A DNA stretch of 64,000 bases, taken from NCBI RefSeq assembly GCF_000772955.1, contig NZ_JPVO01000054.1, forward strand, positions 310,001 to 374,000, written 5' to 3'. Shown here piece by piece: positions 17,306-26,257 of the stretch. The notes beneath the pieces are model-generated. The model was not told the origin of the DNA. It did no database searches and saw only the letters and a list, made by a program, of their open reading frames with translations. Source of the DNA: Ureibacillus sinduriensis BLB-1 = JCM 15800. Lineage in GTDB: Bacteria; Bacillota; Bacilli; Bacillales_A; Planococcaceae. A program made the position numbers and the translations under genes. The stretch's first letter is position 1; each line of letters begins with the position of its first letter.

Positions 17306-19452
17306 ACAAGCCAAATTTCGAATCCATCGAGATAAAAAACATTTTAGCAAATGAAAATCACAAACCCAAACAGAGTTTTATGACGAACGAAGGAATTAGA
17401 GCTAATGAATTTTACAACAAGGAGGATATTCAGCACTTAGAGCATTTAAAGGATGTTGCAGGCATTGCACCGAATACACGAGGCCCATATCCGACAATGT
17501 ATGTTGCACGGCCATGGACTGTCCGTCAATACGCGGGGTTCTCAACCGCAGAAGAATCAAATGCATTTTACCGCAGGAATTTGGCGATGGGCCAAAAAGG
17601 TTTGTCGGTTGCGTTTGATTTAGCCACACACAGAGGGTATGACTCGACACATCCACGTGTAAAGGGGGATGTAGGTAAAGCGGGTGTTGCCATTGATTCG
17701 ATCGAAGACATGAAAATATTATTTGATGGCATTCCTTTAGATCAAATGTCCGTTTCGATGACAATGAATGGCGCAGTATTACCTATCATGGCCTTCTATA
17801 TTGTAGCTGCCGAAGAACAAGGTGTTGCCCCAGAGCAGCTTGCAGGCACTATTCAAAACGATATTTTAAAGGAATATATGGTTCGTAATACGTATATATA
17901 TCCGCCGGAAATGTCGATGAAAATTATTGCTGATATTTTTGAGTACACAAGTAAATTTATGCCCAAATTTAATTCCATTTCAATTTCTGGTTACCATATT
18001 CAAGAAGCAGGGGCTACCAACGACATCGAATTGGCATACACGCTGGCTGATGGGCTGGAATACGTACGTACCGGCCTAAAAGCAGGCATTGATATTGATT
18101 CATTTGCGCCAAGGCTTTCATTCTTCTGGGCCATTGGGATGAATTATTATATGGAAGTTGCGAAAATGAGGGCTGCCCGACGGATTTGGGCACAGATGAT
18201 GAGCACGTTCAATCCGAAAAATCCGAAGTCCTTAGCTTTACGGACACACTCGCAAACTTCAGGCTGGTCTCTAACTGAGCAAGATCCATTCAACAATGTG
18301 ACAAGGACATTGATTGAAGCCAATGCAGCTGCCATGGGACATACTCAATCCCTCCATACGAATGCATTGGATGAAGCAATTGCATTACCTACAGATTTCT
18401 CGGCCCGTATTGCGCGGAACACACAACTCTTCCTACAAGAAGAGACAGGCATGACAAAAGTGATTGATCCGTGGGGAGGCTCTTATTATATTGAGAAATT
18501 AACTGAAGAGCTTATCGAAAAGGCCTGGATATTAATAGATGAAATCGAAGAGCTGGGTGGAATGGCCAAAGCGATTGAAACGGGCTTGCCAAAGATGAAA
18601 GTCGAAGAATCGGCGGCAAAGAGACAAGCAAAAATTGACTCAAAAACAGAAACAATCGTGGGTGTCAATAAATATCTGTTAGACGTAGAAGAACCGATTG
18701 ATATTTTAGATATTGACAACTCAATAGTCCGTCAGAAACAAATTGAACGTTTGGAAATACTAAAAGCAAACCGGAATAATGAAGAGGTCCAAAGACATTT
18801 AGACCGCTTAACGAATGCTGCAAAAGCGGGTGGGGAAAATTTATTGGCGATTGCGGTAGATGCGGCTCGTGCTCGCGCTTCCCTCGGAGAGATTTCCGAT
18901 GCTATCGAAAAAGAATCGGGCCGCCATAAAGCCGTGATTCGTTCGATTTCCGGTGTTTATTCTTCCAATTTTTCGGATGATGAATTAATACGGGAAGTAA
19001 AACAGATGACGGAAGAATTCCTTGAAAACGAAGGACGCCGCCCACGTATCCTCGTAGCAAAAATGGGGCAGGACGGTCATGATCGGGGAGCAAAAGTAGT
19101 GGCGACAGGATATGCAGATTTAGGATTCGATGTCGACATTTCGCCATTATTTATGACACCGGAAGAAGCCGCACAAATGGCCGTTGAAAATGATGTCCAC
19201 TGTGTGGGAGTATCTTCGCTTGCTGCAGGTCACAAAACATTGGTTCCCGAATTGATTGAGGAGCTCAGAAAGCTTGGCCGGGAAGATATTATTGTCATTG
19301 TAGGGGGCGTTATTCCGGCCCAGGATTATCAATTCATTTATGATGCAGGGGCCGTAGCCATTTTTGGTCCAGGTACTGTAATCCCAGTATCTGCCATAAA
19401 AATCATCGAAGAAATCTATCGTCGTTTAGGCTACGAGGAAGTGCAAGATTAA
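17302..19452 (+). CDS. mutB: Methylmalonyl-CoA mutase large (catalytic) subunit
   Basis: 716 residues, adenosylcobalamin-dependent. The N-terminal barrel has [42 protein letters not shown] and [19 protein letters not shown]. The C-terminal domain carries the cobalamin ligand motif DGHDRGAKV (DGHDRG starts at residue 591, His593) with [12 protein letters not shown]. Full length and apparently active. It is coupled to mutA by a 4-base overlap and to meaB by TAATG, forming the core of propionyl-CoA to succinyl-CoA conversion. Confidence 0.97.
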   Translation: MNKPNFESIEIKNILANENHKPKQSFMTNEGIRANEFYNKEDIQHLEHLKDVAGIAPNTRGPYPTMYVARPWTVRQYAGFSTAEESNAFYRRNLAMGQKGLSVAFDLATHRGYDSTHPRVKGDVGKAGVAIDSIEDMKILFDGIPLDQMSVSMTMNGAVLPIMAFYIVAAEEQGVAPEQLAGTIQNDILKEYMVRNTYIYPPEMSMKIIADIFEYTSKFMPKFNSISISGYHIQEAGATNDIELAYTLADGLEYVRTGLKAGIDIDSFAPRLSFFWAIGMNYYMEVAKMRAARRIWAQMMSTFNPKNPKSLALRTHSQTSGWSLTEQDPFNNVTRTLIEANAAAMGHTQSLHTNALDEAIALPTDFSARIARNTQLFLQEETGMTKVIDPWGGSYYIEKLTEELIEKAWILIDEIEELGGMAKAIETGLPKMKVEESAAKRQAKIDSKTETIVGVNKYLLDVEEPIDILDIDNSIVRQKQIERLEILKANRNNEEVQRHLDRLTNAAKAGGENLLAIAVDAARARASLGEISDAIEKESGRHKAVIRSISGVYSSNFSDDELIREVKQMTEEFLENEGRRPRILVAKMGQDGHDRGAKVVATGYADLGFDVDISPLFMTPEEAAQMAVENDVHCVGVSSLAAGHKTLVPELIEELRKLGREDIIVIVGGVIPAQDYQFIYDAGAVAIFGPGTVIPVSAIKIIEEIYRRLGYEEVQD

Positions 19453-20546
19453 TGGAAAGCAAAAAAAATTTGCAGGAAATTCAGGGCGCCTTATATGTCA
19501 GGGACGGAGTAAAAGGTGGTCATGATGGCATGACCATTCAACCGAAAAAATTCAAGAAAACAAAGCAGGACACCATCGACATCGCAAAATTAGCTTCTGA
19601 AGTGCTCAATGGGCAACGAACATCGCTTTCGAAGGCCATCACACTTATCGAAAGCTCGAATGCCGAACATAAAGAACAAGCGCAAAAGTTGCTTCAAGAG
19701 CTACTTCCATATACGGGTGAAAGTATACGGATCGGAATAACGGGAGTACCGGGCGCAGGAAAAAGCACTTTTATTGAAGCCTTGGGAATGATGCTTTGCA
19801 ATCTCGGGAAAAAAGTTGCCGTTTTGGCAATCGATCCGAGCTCTACCTTATCTGGGGGAAGTATTTTGGGAGATAAAACTCGAATGGAAGAATTGAGCCG
19901 GAACAAAATGGCATTTGTACGACCTTCCCCCAATGCGGGTACGTTGGGTGGAGTCCACAAGAAATCAAGAGAAACGATGCTCCTTTGCGAAGCGGCAGGT
20001 TATGATGTTATCCTGATCGAGACAGTTGGAGTAGGACAGAGTGAAACTTACGTTCGAGGGATGGTGGATTTCTTCCTTTTGCTAGTATTAACTGGTGCAG
20101 GTGACGAATTGCAAGGTATGAAAAAAGGCATCATGGAATTGGCTGATGGTATTGTAGTCCATAAAAGTGATGGTGATAATATTCAAAAGGCCAGAAAGAC
20201 GGTTCGTGAATATAGGCAAATTCTCCATTTTTTACAACCTGCAACACCAGGGTGGATGGGCAAGGCATTGCCGGTTTCATCACTCGAAAAAACAGGTCTT
20301 TCCGATGTTTGGGAAATGATCTGCCAATTCGAACAAACCATGAAAGATACCTCCTTTTGGAAAACAAGGCGGCTCGAACAAACAAAAGAATGGTTTCATA
20401 CGATGATACGCGATTCATTAATCGATTCATTTTTCCAAAATACAGACCGGAAAATTCAAGTGAAGTCACTTGAAGAGGCCATACTACAGGGAGAGATGAC
20501 TGTTGCTCAGGGAGTATCGAAGTTGTTTTCCGAAGGAGCAAGATAA
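19452..20546 (+). CDS. meaB: MeaB/ArgK-type GTPase chaperone of methylmalonyl-CoA mutase
   Basis: 364 residues. G3E GTPase that protects and reloads the mutase. Walker A GVPGAGKS near residue 97, a DPSS element, GGSILGDKTRM, the switch region ETVGVGQSE, and HKSDGDN as the NKxD-equivalent. It is about 30-40 residues longer than many homologues at the N-terminus; an ATG at 19527 would give a more typical size, but the TAATG overlap with mutB favours the first. The order mutA-mutB-meaB supports the role. Confidence 0.92.
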   Translation: MESKKNLQEIQGALYVRDGVKGGHDGMTIQPKKFKKTKQDTIDIAKLASEVLNGQRTSLSKAITLIESSNAEHKEQAQKLLQELLPYTGESIRIGITGVPGAGKSTFIEALGMMLCNLGKKVAVLAIDPSSTLSGGSILGDKTRMEELSRNKMAFVRPSPNAGTLGGVHKKSRETMLLCEAAGYDVILIETVGVGQSETYVRGMVDFFLLLVLTGAGDELQGMKKGIMELADGIVVHKSDGDNIQKARKTVREYRQILHFLQPATPGWMGKALPVSSLEKTGLSDVWEMICQFEQTMKDTSFWKTRRLEQTKEWFHTMIRDSLIDSFFQNTDRKIQVKSLEEAILQGEMTVAQGVSKLFSEGAR

Positions 20547-20600
20547 TCTGCAAATAACCATCTTTATGTTAAAATGAATAGTTGAGAGGAGCGATAAATC

Positions 20601-21041
20601 ATGAATATGGATTACGATTTATTTATGGAAGAAATAAAAAGAACAGCACGTGCTGAAATTGAAGGTGCTGGTTACGAACAATTAAAAACGCCGGAGGAAG
20701 TTGAGGAAGCATTTGCGCGTCCGGGAACTACATTGGTGATGGTGAACTCCGTTTGTGGCTGTGCGGGAGGAATTGCACGTCCGGCTGCTGCAAATGCGAT
20801 TCATTTCGATAAACGTCCGGACCATCTAGTTACGGTTTTTGCTGGACAAGATAAAGAAGCAACTGCAGCTGCACGTCATTTATTTGGGGATAATCACATT
20901 CCCTCATCACCGGCATTCGTGTTGCTAAAAGACGGCAAAGTAGTTGCTGATATAGGACGACATGAAATTGAAGGACATGATCCAATGTCGGTTGTTGCAA
21001 ATCTTCAAGGAAACTTTGAAGAATATTGTGAAGAAATCTAA
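20601..21041 (+). CDS. brxB: Bacilliredoxin, YqiW/BrxB-like
   Basis: 146 residues of the DUF1094 thioredoxin-like family. The redox site is VCGCAGG (C52 and C54), the CGC motif of bacilliredoxins that remove bacillithiol from oxidised proteins. The [15 protein letters not shown] and [13 protein letters not shown] segments are typical. An ATG six bases later (20607) is equally possible. The place between the mutase genes and the yqjA homologue equals B. subtilis yqiW-yqjA. Confidence 0.93.
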   Translation: MNMDYDLFMEEIKRTARAEIEGAGYEQLKTPEEVEEAFARPGTTLVMVNSVCGCAGGIARPAAANAIHFDKRPDHLVTVFAGQDKEATAAARHLFGDNHIPSSPAFVLLKDGKVVADIGRHEIEGHDPMSVVANLQGNFEEYCEEI

Positions 21042-21181
21042 ATGATATTGTTGTTCGCAATATTTTCGAAAAGTAATTTGGAAGATGCCAAAGCCATCAT
21101 CTATTCCTAAGTACAATTACTTTAAGGAAAGGCTTGAAGGCGGGCATATAGAAAGATTGCTGCTTGTAAATGAAATACTAT

Positions 21182-21235
21182 GGCTGATTGCTTTAATTCG
21201 AGGCGATCAGCCTAGTTTTCTAATTTTTTATTTTA
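21182..21235 (+). terminator. Terminator downstream of brxB
   Basis: GGCTGATTGC (21182-21191) pairs with GCGATCAGCC (21203-21212) with one mismatch and is followed by T-rich sequence. The bases between brxB and this hairpin hold no gene. Confidence 0.6.
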
Positions 21236-21275
21236 TCGGAATTTTCAGTCGCGAGGTTTGAAGGAGGAAGTCGGT

Positions 21276-22244
21276 ATAAAACGATATAAAATCGGCTATC
21301 GAACGATAAAAACTGCTGTAGGTGCAACAATTGCCATAGCGATTGCGAGTTATTTCAATTTAGAATTTGCATCATCCGCAGCCATCTTAACAATACTTTG
21401 TATTCAAACTACGAAAAAGAAGTCTGTCCATGCTGTATATACTAGATTGATCGCGAGTTTGACAGGCATGGCATTCGCCTATATTCTATTTGAAACATTT
21501 GGTTACAACCCCTTTGTGCTCGGAATCATGATTCTAATATTTATTCCGACAATTGTCTCCATTAATGTATCAGCAGGTTTTATTTCGAGTGTTGTTATCA
21601 TCATGCATCTATATTCCGAAGCAAATTTCACAATTGAATTGCTTCTGAATGAGATATCTTTAATGGCAATCGGTTTTGGAACGGCGCTGGCCGTGAACAT
21701 GTATATGGGGGATTATCAAAAAGAGTTGGAACGTTATATTGATGAGCTCGAAGCAATCTACCGTTCGATATTTCGGGAAATTGCGAAATATCTACGGAAT
21801 GGCGATACCTCATGGGACGGGAGAGAATTGATAGAAGCCGAAGAACTTTTGAACCGGGCAAAATCTTTGGCCTTCAAAGATGTAGAGAATCATCTGACAC
21901 GAAAACAAAATGAATTTTATCTTTATTTTGATATGCGAGAAAAACAGTTCGAAATCATTGAACGCGTACTACCAAAAATTACGACATTGCCTGTTATGGT
22001 ACAACAAGCGGAGTTGGTTGGAGATTTTATGGAGGATTTGGCGGAAAATGTCCATTCGGGGAATACGGCAAAGACATTTAGAGAGAAATTAGAAATCGTT
22101 AAAAAGGAATTTGCCAATATGCCTCTTCCAGAAACACATGAAAAATTCCTTGCGATGGCATCCCTCTACCAATTTATAGAGCAAATGGATGAGTATTTGA
22201 TGATTAAACAAACTTTTAAGGGAATGAATAAAGCAAAAGGGTAA
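21276..22244 (+). CDS. YqjA-like aromatic-acid-exporter family membrane protein, apparent ATA start
   Basis: 322 residues with about five transmembrane segments in the first 150, then a cytoplasmic helical domain (YGDYQKELERYIDELEAIYRSIF onward), the FUSC/ArAE architecture. It matches YqjA by position and by the N-terminus YKIGYRTIKTA. The perfect ribosome site AAGGAGG (21261-21267) lies eight bases before ATA at 21276, exactly where homologues begin. The only canonical in-frame start (TTG 21258) lies upstream of that ribosome site. Either ATA is used, or there is a sequence error. Function is presumed efflux; substrate unknown. Confidence 0.8.
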   Translation: MKRYKIGYRTIKTAVGATIAIAIASYFNLEFASSAAILTILCIQTTKKKSVHAVYTRLIASLTGMAFAYILFETFGYNPFVLGIMILIFIPTIVSINVSAGFISSVVIIMHLYSEANFTIELLLNEISLMAIGFGTALAVNMYMGDYQKELERYIDELEAIYRSIFREIAKYLRNGDTSWDGRELIEAEELLNRAKSLAFKDVENHLTRKQNEFYLYFDMREKQFEIIERVLPKITTLPVMVQQAELVGDFMEDLAENVHSGNTAKTFREKLEIVKKEFANMPLPETHEKFLAMASLYQFIEQMDEYLMIKQTFKGMNKAKG

Positions 22245-22278
22245 AAAGATGGCGATTACAGAGTGAACGTAATCGCTG
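22243..22278 (-). terminator. Terminator of the prli42 gene
   Basis: On the minus strand GCGATTAC (22276-22269) and GTAATCGC (22259-22252) form an eight-base-pair stem followed by a T-run (22247-22243). Confidence 0.65.
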
Positions 22279-22291
22279 GTGTGTTCTTGTC

Positions 22292-22384
22292 CTAGAAGAA
22301 TGATAGTCCAAATGCTAAAGTAGAGATTACCATTATAGCTATCATGCTATAGACAACAATTTTTTGAAATTTTTTATTACTCAT
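22292..22384 (-). CDS. prli42: Prli42-like stressosome-associated miniprotein
   Basis: Thirty codons: a basic N-terminus MSNKKFQKIVV, one transmembrane helix (about 11-28) and the ending FGLSFF. In size, charge pattern and sequence this matches Prli42, a tiny membrane protein that in Listeria anchors the stressosome and links it to sigma-B activation. AAGGAGAG lies eight to nine bases upstream of the ATG and a terminator follows the stop, supporting a real gene. It lies antisense between the YqjA homologue and mce. The call is from recognition of the pattern and needs a profile search. Confidence 0.75.
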   Translation of the reverse strand: MSNKKFQKIVVYSMIAIMVISTLAFGLSFF

Positions 22385-22508
22385 ATGCTTTTCTCTCCTT
22401 TGTTTCTTATTTTTAAGTTTATCAAATTTGCAAAATAACACAAGTACGTAGCGAATTGTTTTCAAATTAGTTAGAATAGATATGTACTATAACAGAAGGG
22501 GTGTTATG

Positions 22509-22922
22509 ATGGAGAAAGTGGATCATATAGGGATCGCTGTGAAAGACTTGGATAAGCAAGTTACATATTATACGGAAACAATCGGGCTGAAATTACTGAA
22601 AATTGAGGAAGTTCCATCTCAACAGGTTCGGGTTGCTTTTATCGATGCGGGTAATGTGAAGCTTGAATTGCTTGAGCCAACGAGTGAAGAAAGTGCGATT
22701 TTCAAACATATAGAAAAACGCGGCGAAGGGATCCAACATGTGGCTTTCGGGGTTACCGGCATACGTGAAAGAATGCAAGAATTACGGGAAAAAGGGGTAA
22801 GGATTCTCTCGGATGAACCACAGCCGGGTGCAGGTGGCGCGGAAGTAGCCTTTTTACATCCAAAAGATTCTTTTGGTGTTTTATATGAGCTTTGTGATAA
22901 AAGCGGAAAAGGGGATGAATGA
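22509..22922 (+). CDS. mce: Methylmalonyl-CoA epimerase
   Basis: 137 residues of a glyoxalase-fold enzyme that interconverts (S)- and (R)-methylmalonyl-CoA. MEKVDHIGIAVKDL carries the first metal-binding His, KLELLEPT the Glu, GIQHVAFGV a second His, and FLHPKDSFGVLYEL the last Glu. Start ATG 22509 is seven bases after AAGGGG; 22506 is also possible, while 22482 is too far upstream. It lies four bases before the carboxyltransferase gene, as in B. subtilis yqjC-yqjD. Confidence 0.93.
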   Translation: MEKVDHIGIAVKDLDKQVTYYTETIGLKLLKIEEVPSQQVRVAFIDAGNVKLELLEPTSEESAIFKHIEKRGEGIQHVAFGVTGIRERMQELREKGVRILSDEPQPGAGGAEVAFLHPKDSFGVLYELCDKSGKGDE

Positions 22923-22925
22923 CCG

Positions 22926-24473
22926 ATGGATATGTTTGAAAAAATTAATGAGATGTATGACCGTAAACGTGAAATCGAGCTTGGCGGGGGAGACAAGCGA
23001 ATTGAAAAGCAACATGAAAAAGGAAAATTGACTGCTCGTGAACGCATTGATTTGCTGCTTGATGAAGGAACCTTCTTTGAAATCAATCCATTTATCACCC
23101 ATCGAACAACCGACTTTGGTATGGACAAGCAAGTAGGTCCTGGAGATGGGGTAGTGACGGGGTTCGGGAAAATAAATGGTCGAAATGTCTATCTATTTGC
23201 GCAAGACTTTACTGTATTTGGCGGTGCACTTGGGGAAATGCATGCCATGAAAATTGCAGCTGTGATGGATTTAGCCGCAAAAAATGGAACGCCTTTTATC
23301 GGCATAAACGATTCAGGTGGAGCACGTATTCAAGAAGGCGTACTCTCATTGGATGGATATGGTCATATTTTCTATCGCAATTCGATTTATTCTGGCGTCA
23401 TTCCACAGATTTCAGTTATTATGGGACCATGTGCTGGAGGGGCCGTTTATTCCCCAGCGATTACGGATTTTATCCTAATGGTCGATAAAACTTCCCAAAT
23501 GTTCATTACTGGACCAAAGGTTATCGAAACTGTAACGGGAGAGAAGATTTCCTCCGAGGATCTTGGAGGTTCAAAGGTGCATAACGCAATTAGTGGAAAT
23601 GCCCATTTCCGTGCAGCTTCAGAAGAGGAATCTATCGAACAAATCCGAAGATTGCTAAGTTATTTGCCGCAAAATTATAAAGAAAAAGCTCCAAAGCAAC
23701 AAAGACCTCAAACCGATGACTATCGCGCCGACATCATCGACTTTGTTCCGGTTGAGCCAACAAAACCTTACGATGTTCGTAGAGTAATAGAACAAGTGGT
23801 GGATGAGGGGTCATTCATGGAAGTGCACTCGGAATTTGCGAAAAATATAGTAGTCGGTTTTGCGCGGATTGCCGGTGAATCAGTGGGCTTAGTCTGCAAC
23901 CAGCCTAAAGCACTTGCGGGTGGTCTAGATATCGATTCATCGGATAAGGCATCTCGTTTTATTCGGACATGTGATTCTTTCAATATACCTATTATTACAT
24001 TTGAGGATGTATCCGGTTTCTTCCCGGGAGTAAAACAGGAGCATGGCGGAATCATCCGGCACGGTGCCAAAATTTTATATGCTTATTCAGAAGCAACAGT
24101 TCCAAAAATCACGGTGATTCTACGTAAAGCTTATGGTGGTGCATATGTCGCATTAAACTCGAAAGCAATTGGAGCAGACTTGGTATTTGCATGGCCGAAC
24201 GCCGAAATTGCTGTAATGGGTGCTGCGGGCGCAGCAAATATCATCTTTGCAAATGAAATTGCCAAATCAGCCGATCCGGATGCAACACGTGCAGCAAAAA
24301 TTGAAGAATATAAAGAAAAATTTGCCAACCCATATGTAGCTGCTTCCCGTGGCATGGTGGATGATGTGATTGATCCCCGTGAAACACGCATTAAATTAAT
24401 TCAAGCTTTGGATATGCTTTCTAATAAAGAAGAAACTAGACCTGCGAAGAAACACGGCAACATCCCATTGTGA
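22926..24473 (+). CDS. mmdA: Propionyl-CoA/methylmalonyl-CoA carboxyltransferase beta subunit, YqjD-like
   Basis: 515 residues of the biotin-dependent carboxyltransferase family. Both halves are present: GFGKINGRNVYLFAQDFTVFGGALGE, GARIQEGV and MGPCAGGAVYSPA in the N half, and FEDVSGFFPGVKQEHGGIIRHGAK and KAYGGAYVALNSK in the C half. Together with Mce, MutA and MutB it links propionyl-CoA to succinyl-CoA. The biotin carboxylase alpha subunit is not in this window, so carboxylase and decarboxylase roles cannot be separated. An ATG at 22932 is an alternative start. Confidence 0.92.
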   Translation: MDMFEKINEMYDRKREIELGGGDKRIEKQHEKGKLTARERIDLLLDEGTFFEINPFITHRTTDFGMDKQVGPGDGVVTGFGKINGRNVYLFAQDFTVFGGALGEMHAMKIAAVMDLAAKNGTPFIGINDSGGARIQEGVLSLDGYGHIFYRNSIYSGVIPQISVIMGPCAGGAVYSPAITDFILMVDKTSQMFITGPKVIETVTGEKISSEDLGGSKVHNAISGNAHFRAASEEESIEQIRRLLSYLPQNYKEKAPKQQRPQTDDYRADIIDFVPVEPTKPYDVRRVIEQVVDEGSFMEVHSEFAKNIVVGFARIAGESVGLVCNQPKALAGGLDIDSSDKASRFIRTCDSFNIPIITFEDVSGFFPGVKQEHGGIIRHGAKILYAYSEATVPKITVILRKAYGGAYVALNSKAIGADLVFAWPNAEIAVMGAAGAANIIFANEIAKSADPDATRAAKIEEYKEKFANPYVAASRGMVDDVIDPRETRIKLIQALDMLSNKEETRPAKKHGNIPL

Positions 24474-24475
24474 AA

Positions 24476-24522
24476 AATAAAAGAGTTGTTCCAAGTAATT
24501 TGGGACAACTCTGTTTTATTAC
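24476..24522. terminator. Bidirectional terminator between mmdA and tatA
   Basis: AGAGTTGTTCCAA (24482-24494) pairs with TTGGGACAACTCT (24500-24512) with one mismatch. T-rich tails lie on both sides, matching the convergent genes. Confidence 0.8.
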
Positions 24523-24701
24523 ATTTTTTCTGCTTTTTTACTATCTTCTTCTTCGTCTAAAACACCTTTAGTAGAATCTTTGAAGTTTTTCATTGATTCA
24601 CCGATTGAGCGGCCTAGTTTAGGTAGTTTGGATGGTCCGAACATGATTAAGATAATGACCAATATAATAATTAAACCTGGAATTCCGATTGAGTTTAGCA
24701 T
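24519..24701 (-). CDS. tatA: TatA, short form, copy 1
   Basis: 60 residues: one N-terminal transmembrane helix (about 5-20), the FGPSKLPKLGRSIGES hinge and amphipathic helix, then a short acidic tail. TatA oligomers form the translocation path for folded twin-arginine proteins. The start ATG at 24701 follows GGAGGG. This short type (GESMKNFKDSTKGVLDEEE) is nearly identical in pattern to the protein at 29020-29199, and different from the adjacent long type. It is last in the minus-strand order tatC, long tatA, short tatA. Confidence 0.9.
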   Translation of the reverse strand: MLNSIGIPGLIIILVIILIMFGPSKLPKLGRSIGESMKNFKDSTKGVLDEEEDSKKAEKM

Positions 24702-24735
24702 AGCTATTCCCTCCAATTTGAACATCTGCAGGAGT

Positions 24736-24825
24736 TAATTCTATTCATCCCCTTTAGATAATAATGGGGTATGTCATCCACTTGCATCTAGAGGGGACAA
24801 ACAATTTTCATGTTTGATAGAATTA
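24736..24825 (-). other. Nested inverted repeats between the two tatA cistrons
   Basis: The outer arms TAATTCTAT (24736-24744) and ATAGAATTA (24817-24825) are perfectly complementary. The inner arms CCCCTTTAGAT (24749-24759) and ATCTAGAGGGG (24786-24796) pair at 10 of 11 positions, plus a possible G-U. The RNA hairpin would sit between the long tatA stop and the short tatA ribosome site. It lacks a strong T-run on the minus strand, so it resembles an mRNA processing or stability element more than a full terminator. Confidence 0.55.
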
Positions 24826-25050
24826 CTTTTTAACAGTGTCCTCTTTTTTGTTATCAACTAATGTAAATTCTTCTTTAACTTCCTTGAATTCACCAGTCAC
24901 ATCATCCACTACATCTTTAGTTGAGTTTTTAAATTCCTTTAAAGTTTGACCAACCGCTTTACCTAATTGCGGCAATTTAGATGGTCCGAATAATATTAAT
25001 GCAATGACTAGGATGATGATTAATCCTGGTACCCCGATTGAGTTTAACAT
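24823..25050 (-). CDS. tatA: TatA, long form, copy 1
   Basis: 75 residues: transmembrane helix (about 5-20), [20 protein letters not shown] amphipathic segment and a longer charged tail ([20 protein letters not shown]). It is very similar to the protein at 29314-29541, with a clear AAGGAGG ribosome site. The tail element KEEFTLVD is echoed at the N-terminus of TatC (KEFTLVEHL), perhaps coincidental. It lies 34 bases downstream of tatC. Confidence 0.92.
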   Translation of the reverse strand: MLNSIGVPGLIIILVIALILFGPSKLPQLGKAVGQTLKEFKNSTKDVVDDVTGEFKEVKEEFTLVDNKKEDTVKK

Positions 25051-25084
25051 TGGTAAACCTCCTTAAAATTATTGAATAACTTTT

Positions 25085-25810
25085 CTAAGCGTTTTTTAAT
25101 TGCTTCTTGTAAGTTTTCTCCGAAACTATAATACTGATTTCGAATAAAAGCAATAGTGGAATAATAATTAAGAAATCTGACACAAAATCAGGTGGTGAAA
25201 TCATGACACCAATGACTATGAGGATAAAATACGAAACTTTTCGCATTTTTCGTAAACGGCCAGGAGTTACTATTCCTAATTTTGTTAGAAACAAGATAAC
25301 AACCGGAAGTTCAAAAACAAGTCCTATAGGAATCAACAAGTTAAACATTAAAGTAAAATATTGTTTCATTCCATAAGTTTCCGTTGCACCGATAGATTCA
25401 TTAATATTAGACATAAAGTTGAGCATCAGTGGAAACATTATAAAATAGCTGAAAGATACTCCCGCCAGAAATAGAATGAAAGCAACCGGGATAAATGTTC
25501 CTGCGCTTGTAGCTTCTTTATTAGTCAGCCCGGGTTTTGTGAATTGCCAAAGTTGATGCATCCCGATTGGCAATGTGAAACATATTGCAACTAATAGGGC
25601 ACACTTTACATAGATCGATATGCCATCTGTATAACCAAATACGTTCCAATCAACGTGCTGAGCGACATCCTGGGATTTTAAAAACTGTAAAATATCTGGT
25701 GCAAACACAAAACCTATTAGTAGTGTAATCACAAATACTGTACAAATAATAATAAGTCGTTTACGCAATTCTTCTAAATGCTCCACTAATGTAAATTCTT
25801 TTTCCTCCAT
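25085..25810 (-). CDS. tatC: TatC, twin-arginine translocase receptor subunit
   Basis: 241 residues with six predicted transmembrane helices. Conserved features are the N-terminal FTLVEHLEELRKRLI (the essential EL...R motif), the periplasmic-side segment LWQFTKPGLTNKE, the FE motif LVFELPVV and the late-helix ISPPDFVSD. TatC recognises the RR signal. It is the only tatC in the window, serving one or both pairs of tatA. It is divergent from the Tat-signal gene cluster, which points to a dedicated translocase. Confidence 0.95.
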   Translation of the reverse strand: MEEKEFTLVEHLEELRKRLIIICTVFVITLLIGFVFAPDILQFLKSQDVAQHVDWNVFGYTDGISIYVKCALLVAICFTLPIGMHQLWQFTKPGLTNKEATSAGTFIPVAFILFLAGVSFSYFIMFPLMLNFMSNINESIGATETYGMKQYFTLMFNLLIPIGLVFELPVVILFLTKLGIVTPGRLRKMRKVSYFILIVIGVMISPPDFVSDFLIIIPLLLLFEISIIVSEKTYKKQLKNA

Positions 25811-25862
25811 ATTTTCACCACCTAAATTATACTAGTTTCAAAATAAATAAAATTAGTATTTG

Positions 25863-25878
25863 ATTTTGTATACAAAAT
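25863..25878. promoter_or_regulatory. Perfect 16-base palindrome, GntR-type operator candidate
   Basis: ATTTTGTATACAAAAT lies in the middle of the 174-base divergent region between tatC and the small membrane protein gene. Its core TTGTATACAA is the core of the gluconate-operon GntR operator known from B. subtilis. No gntR-type gene is present in the window, so the binding protein is inferred only from motif shape. Confidence 0.5.
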
Positions 25879-25984
25879 TGTATAGACTGAAATAGTTTCG
25901 TTGGAACCATGTAAATTATACACACTTAAAATAAAAAGTAAATAGTCTAGTATTTTTTAAGGTGTATTGAAGGGAGGTTAAACC

Positions 25985-26236
25985 TTGACTGATTATAACC
26001 GTGAGGAATTGAGTCACATTATACAGGTTTTAGCAGGACTGCTGCTTTTCAGTGGGTATGCCTTGACGCTTGATCACTTATACGGAGATGTAAATATATT
26101 ATCTCTTTTTGGCTCAGGTTTGGGATTAGCAATAATACTAGCTTGCTGGATTGGTAAAAATCATCTAGCTTTCATTATTAGTTCAGTCTCTATGTCGTTA
26201 GTTTTATCTATCTTTTTCACTTTGGGAGCAATTTAG
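25985..26236 (+). CDS. Small membrane protein of the Tat/GMC cassette, copy 1
   Basis: 83 residues, no family recognised. The N-terminus MTDYNREELSHIIQVLAG is shared with the protein at 29805 (MTQYNREELSLILQVLAG). Three hydrophobic segments follow (about 14-30, 38-55 and 58-80), with a Cys-Trp pair in the second (LACWIGKNHL; GCWGGMKHL in the paralogue). The TTG start at 25985 is six bases after GGGAGGT. It is first in the operon with the Tat-signal subunit and the GMC enzyme, so a role as membrane anchor or electron-transfer partner is plausible but unproven. Confidence 0.75.
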   Translation: MTDYNREELSHIIQVLAGLLLFSGYALTLDHLYGDVNILSLFGSGLGLAIILACWIGKNHLAFIISSVSMSLVLSIFFTLGAI

Positions 26237-26257
26237 TATTTTATTGGAGGAGTCATT

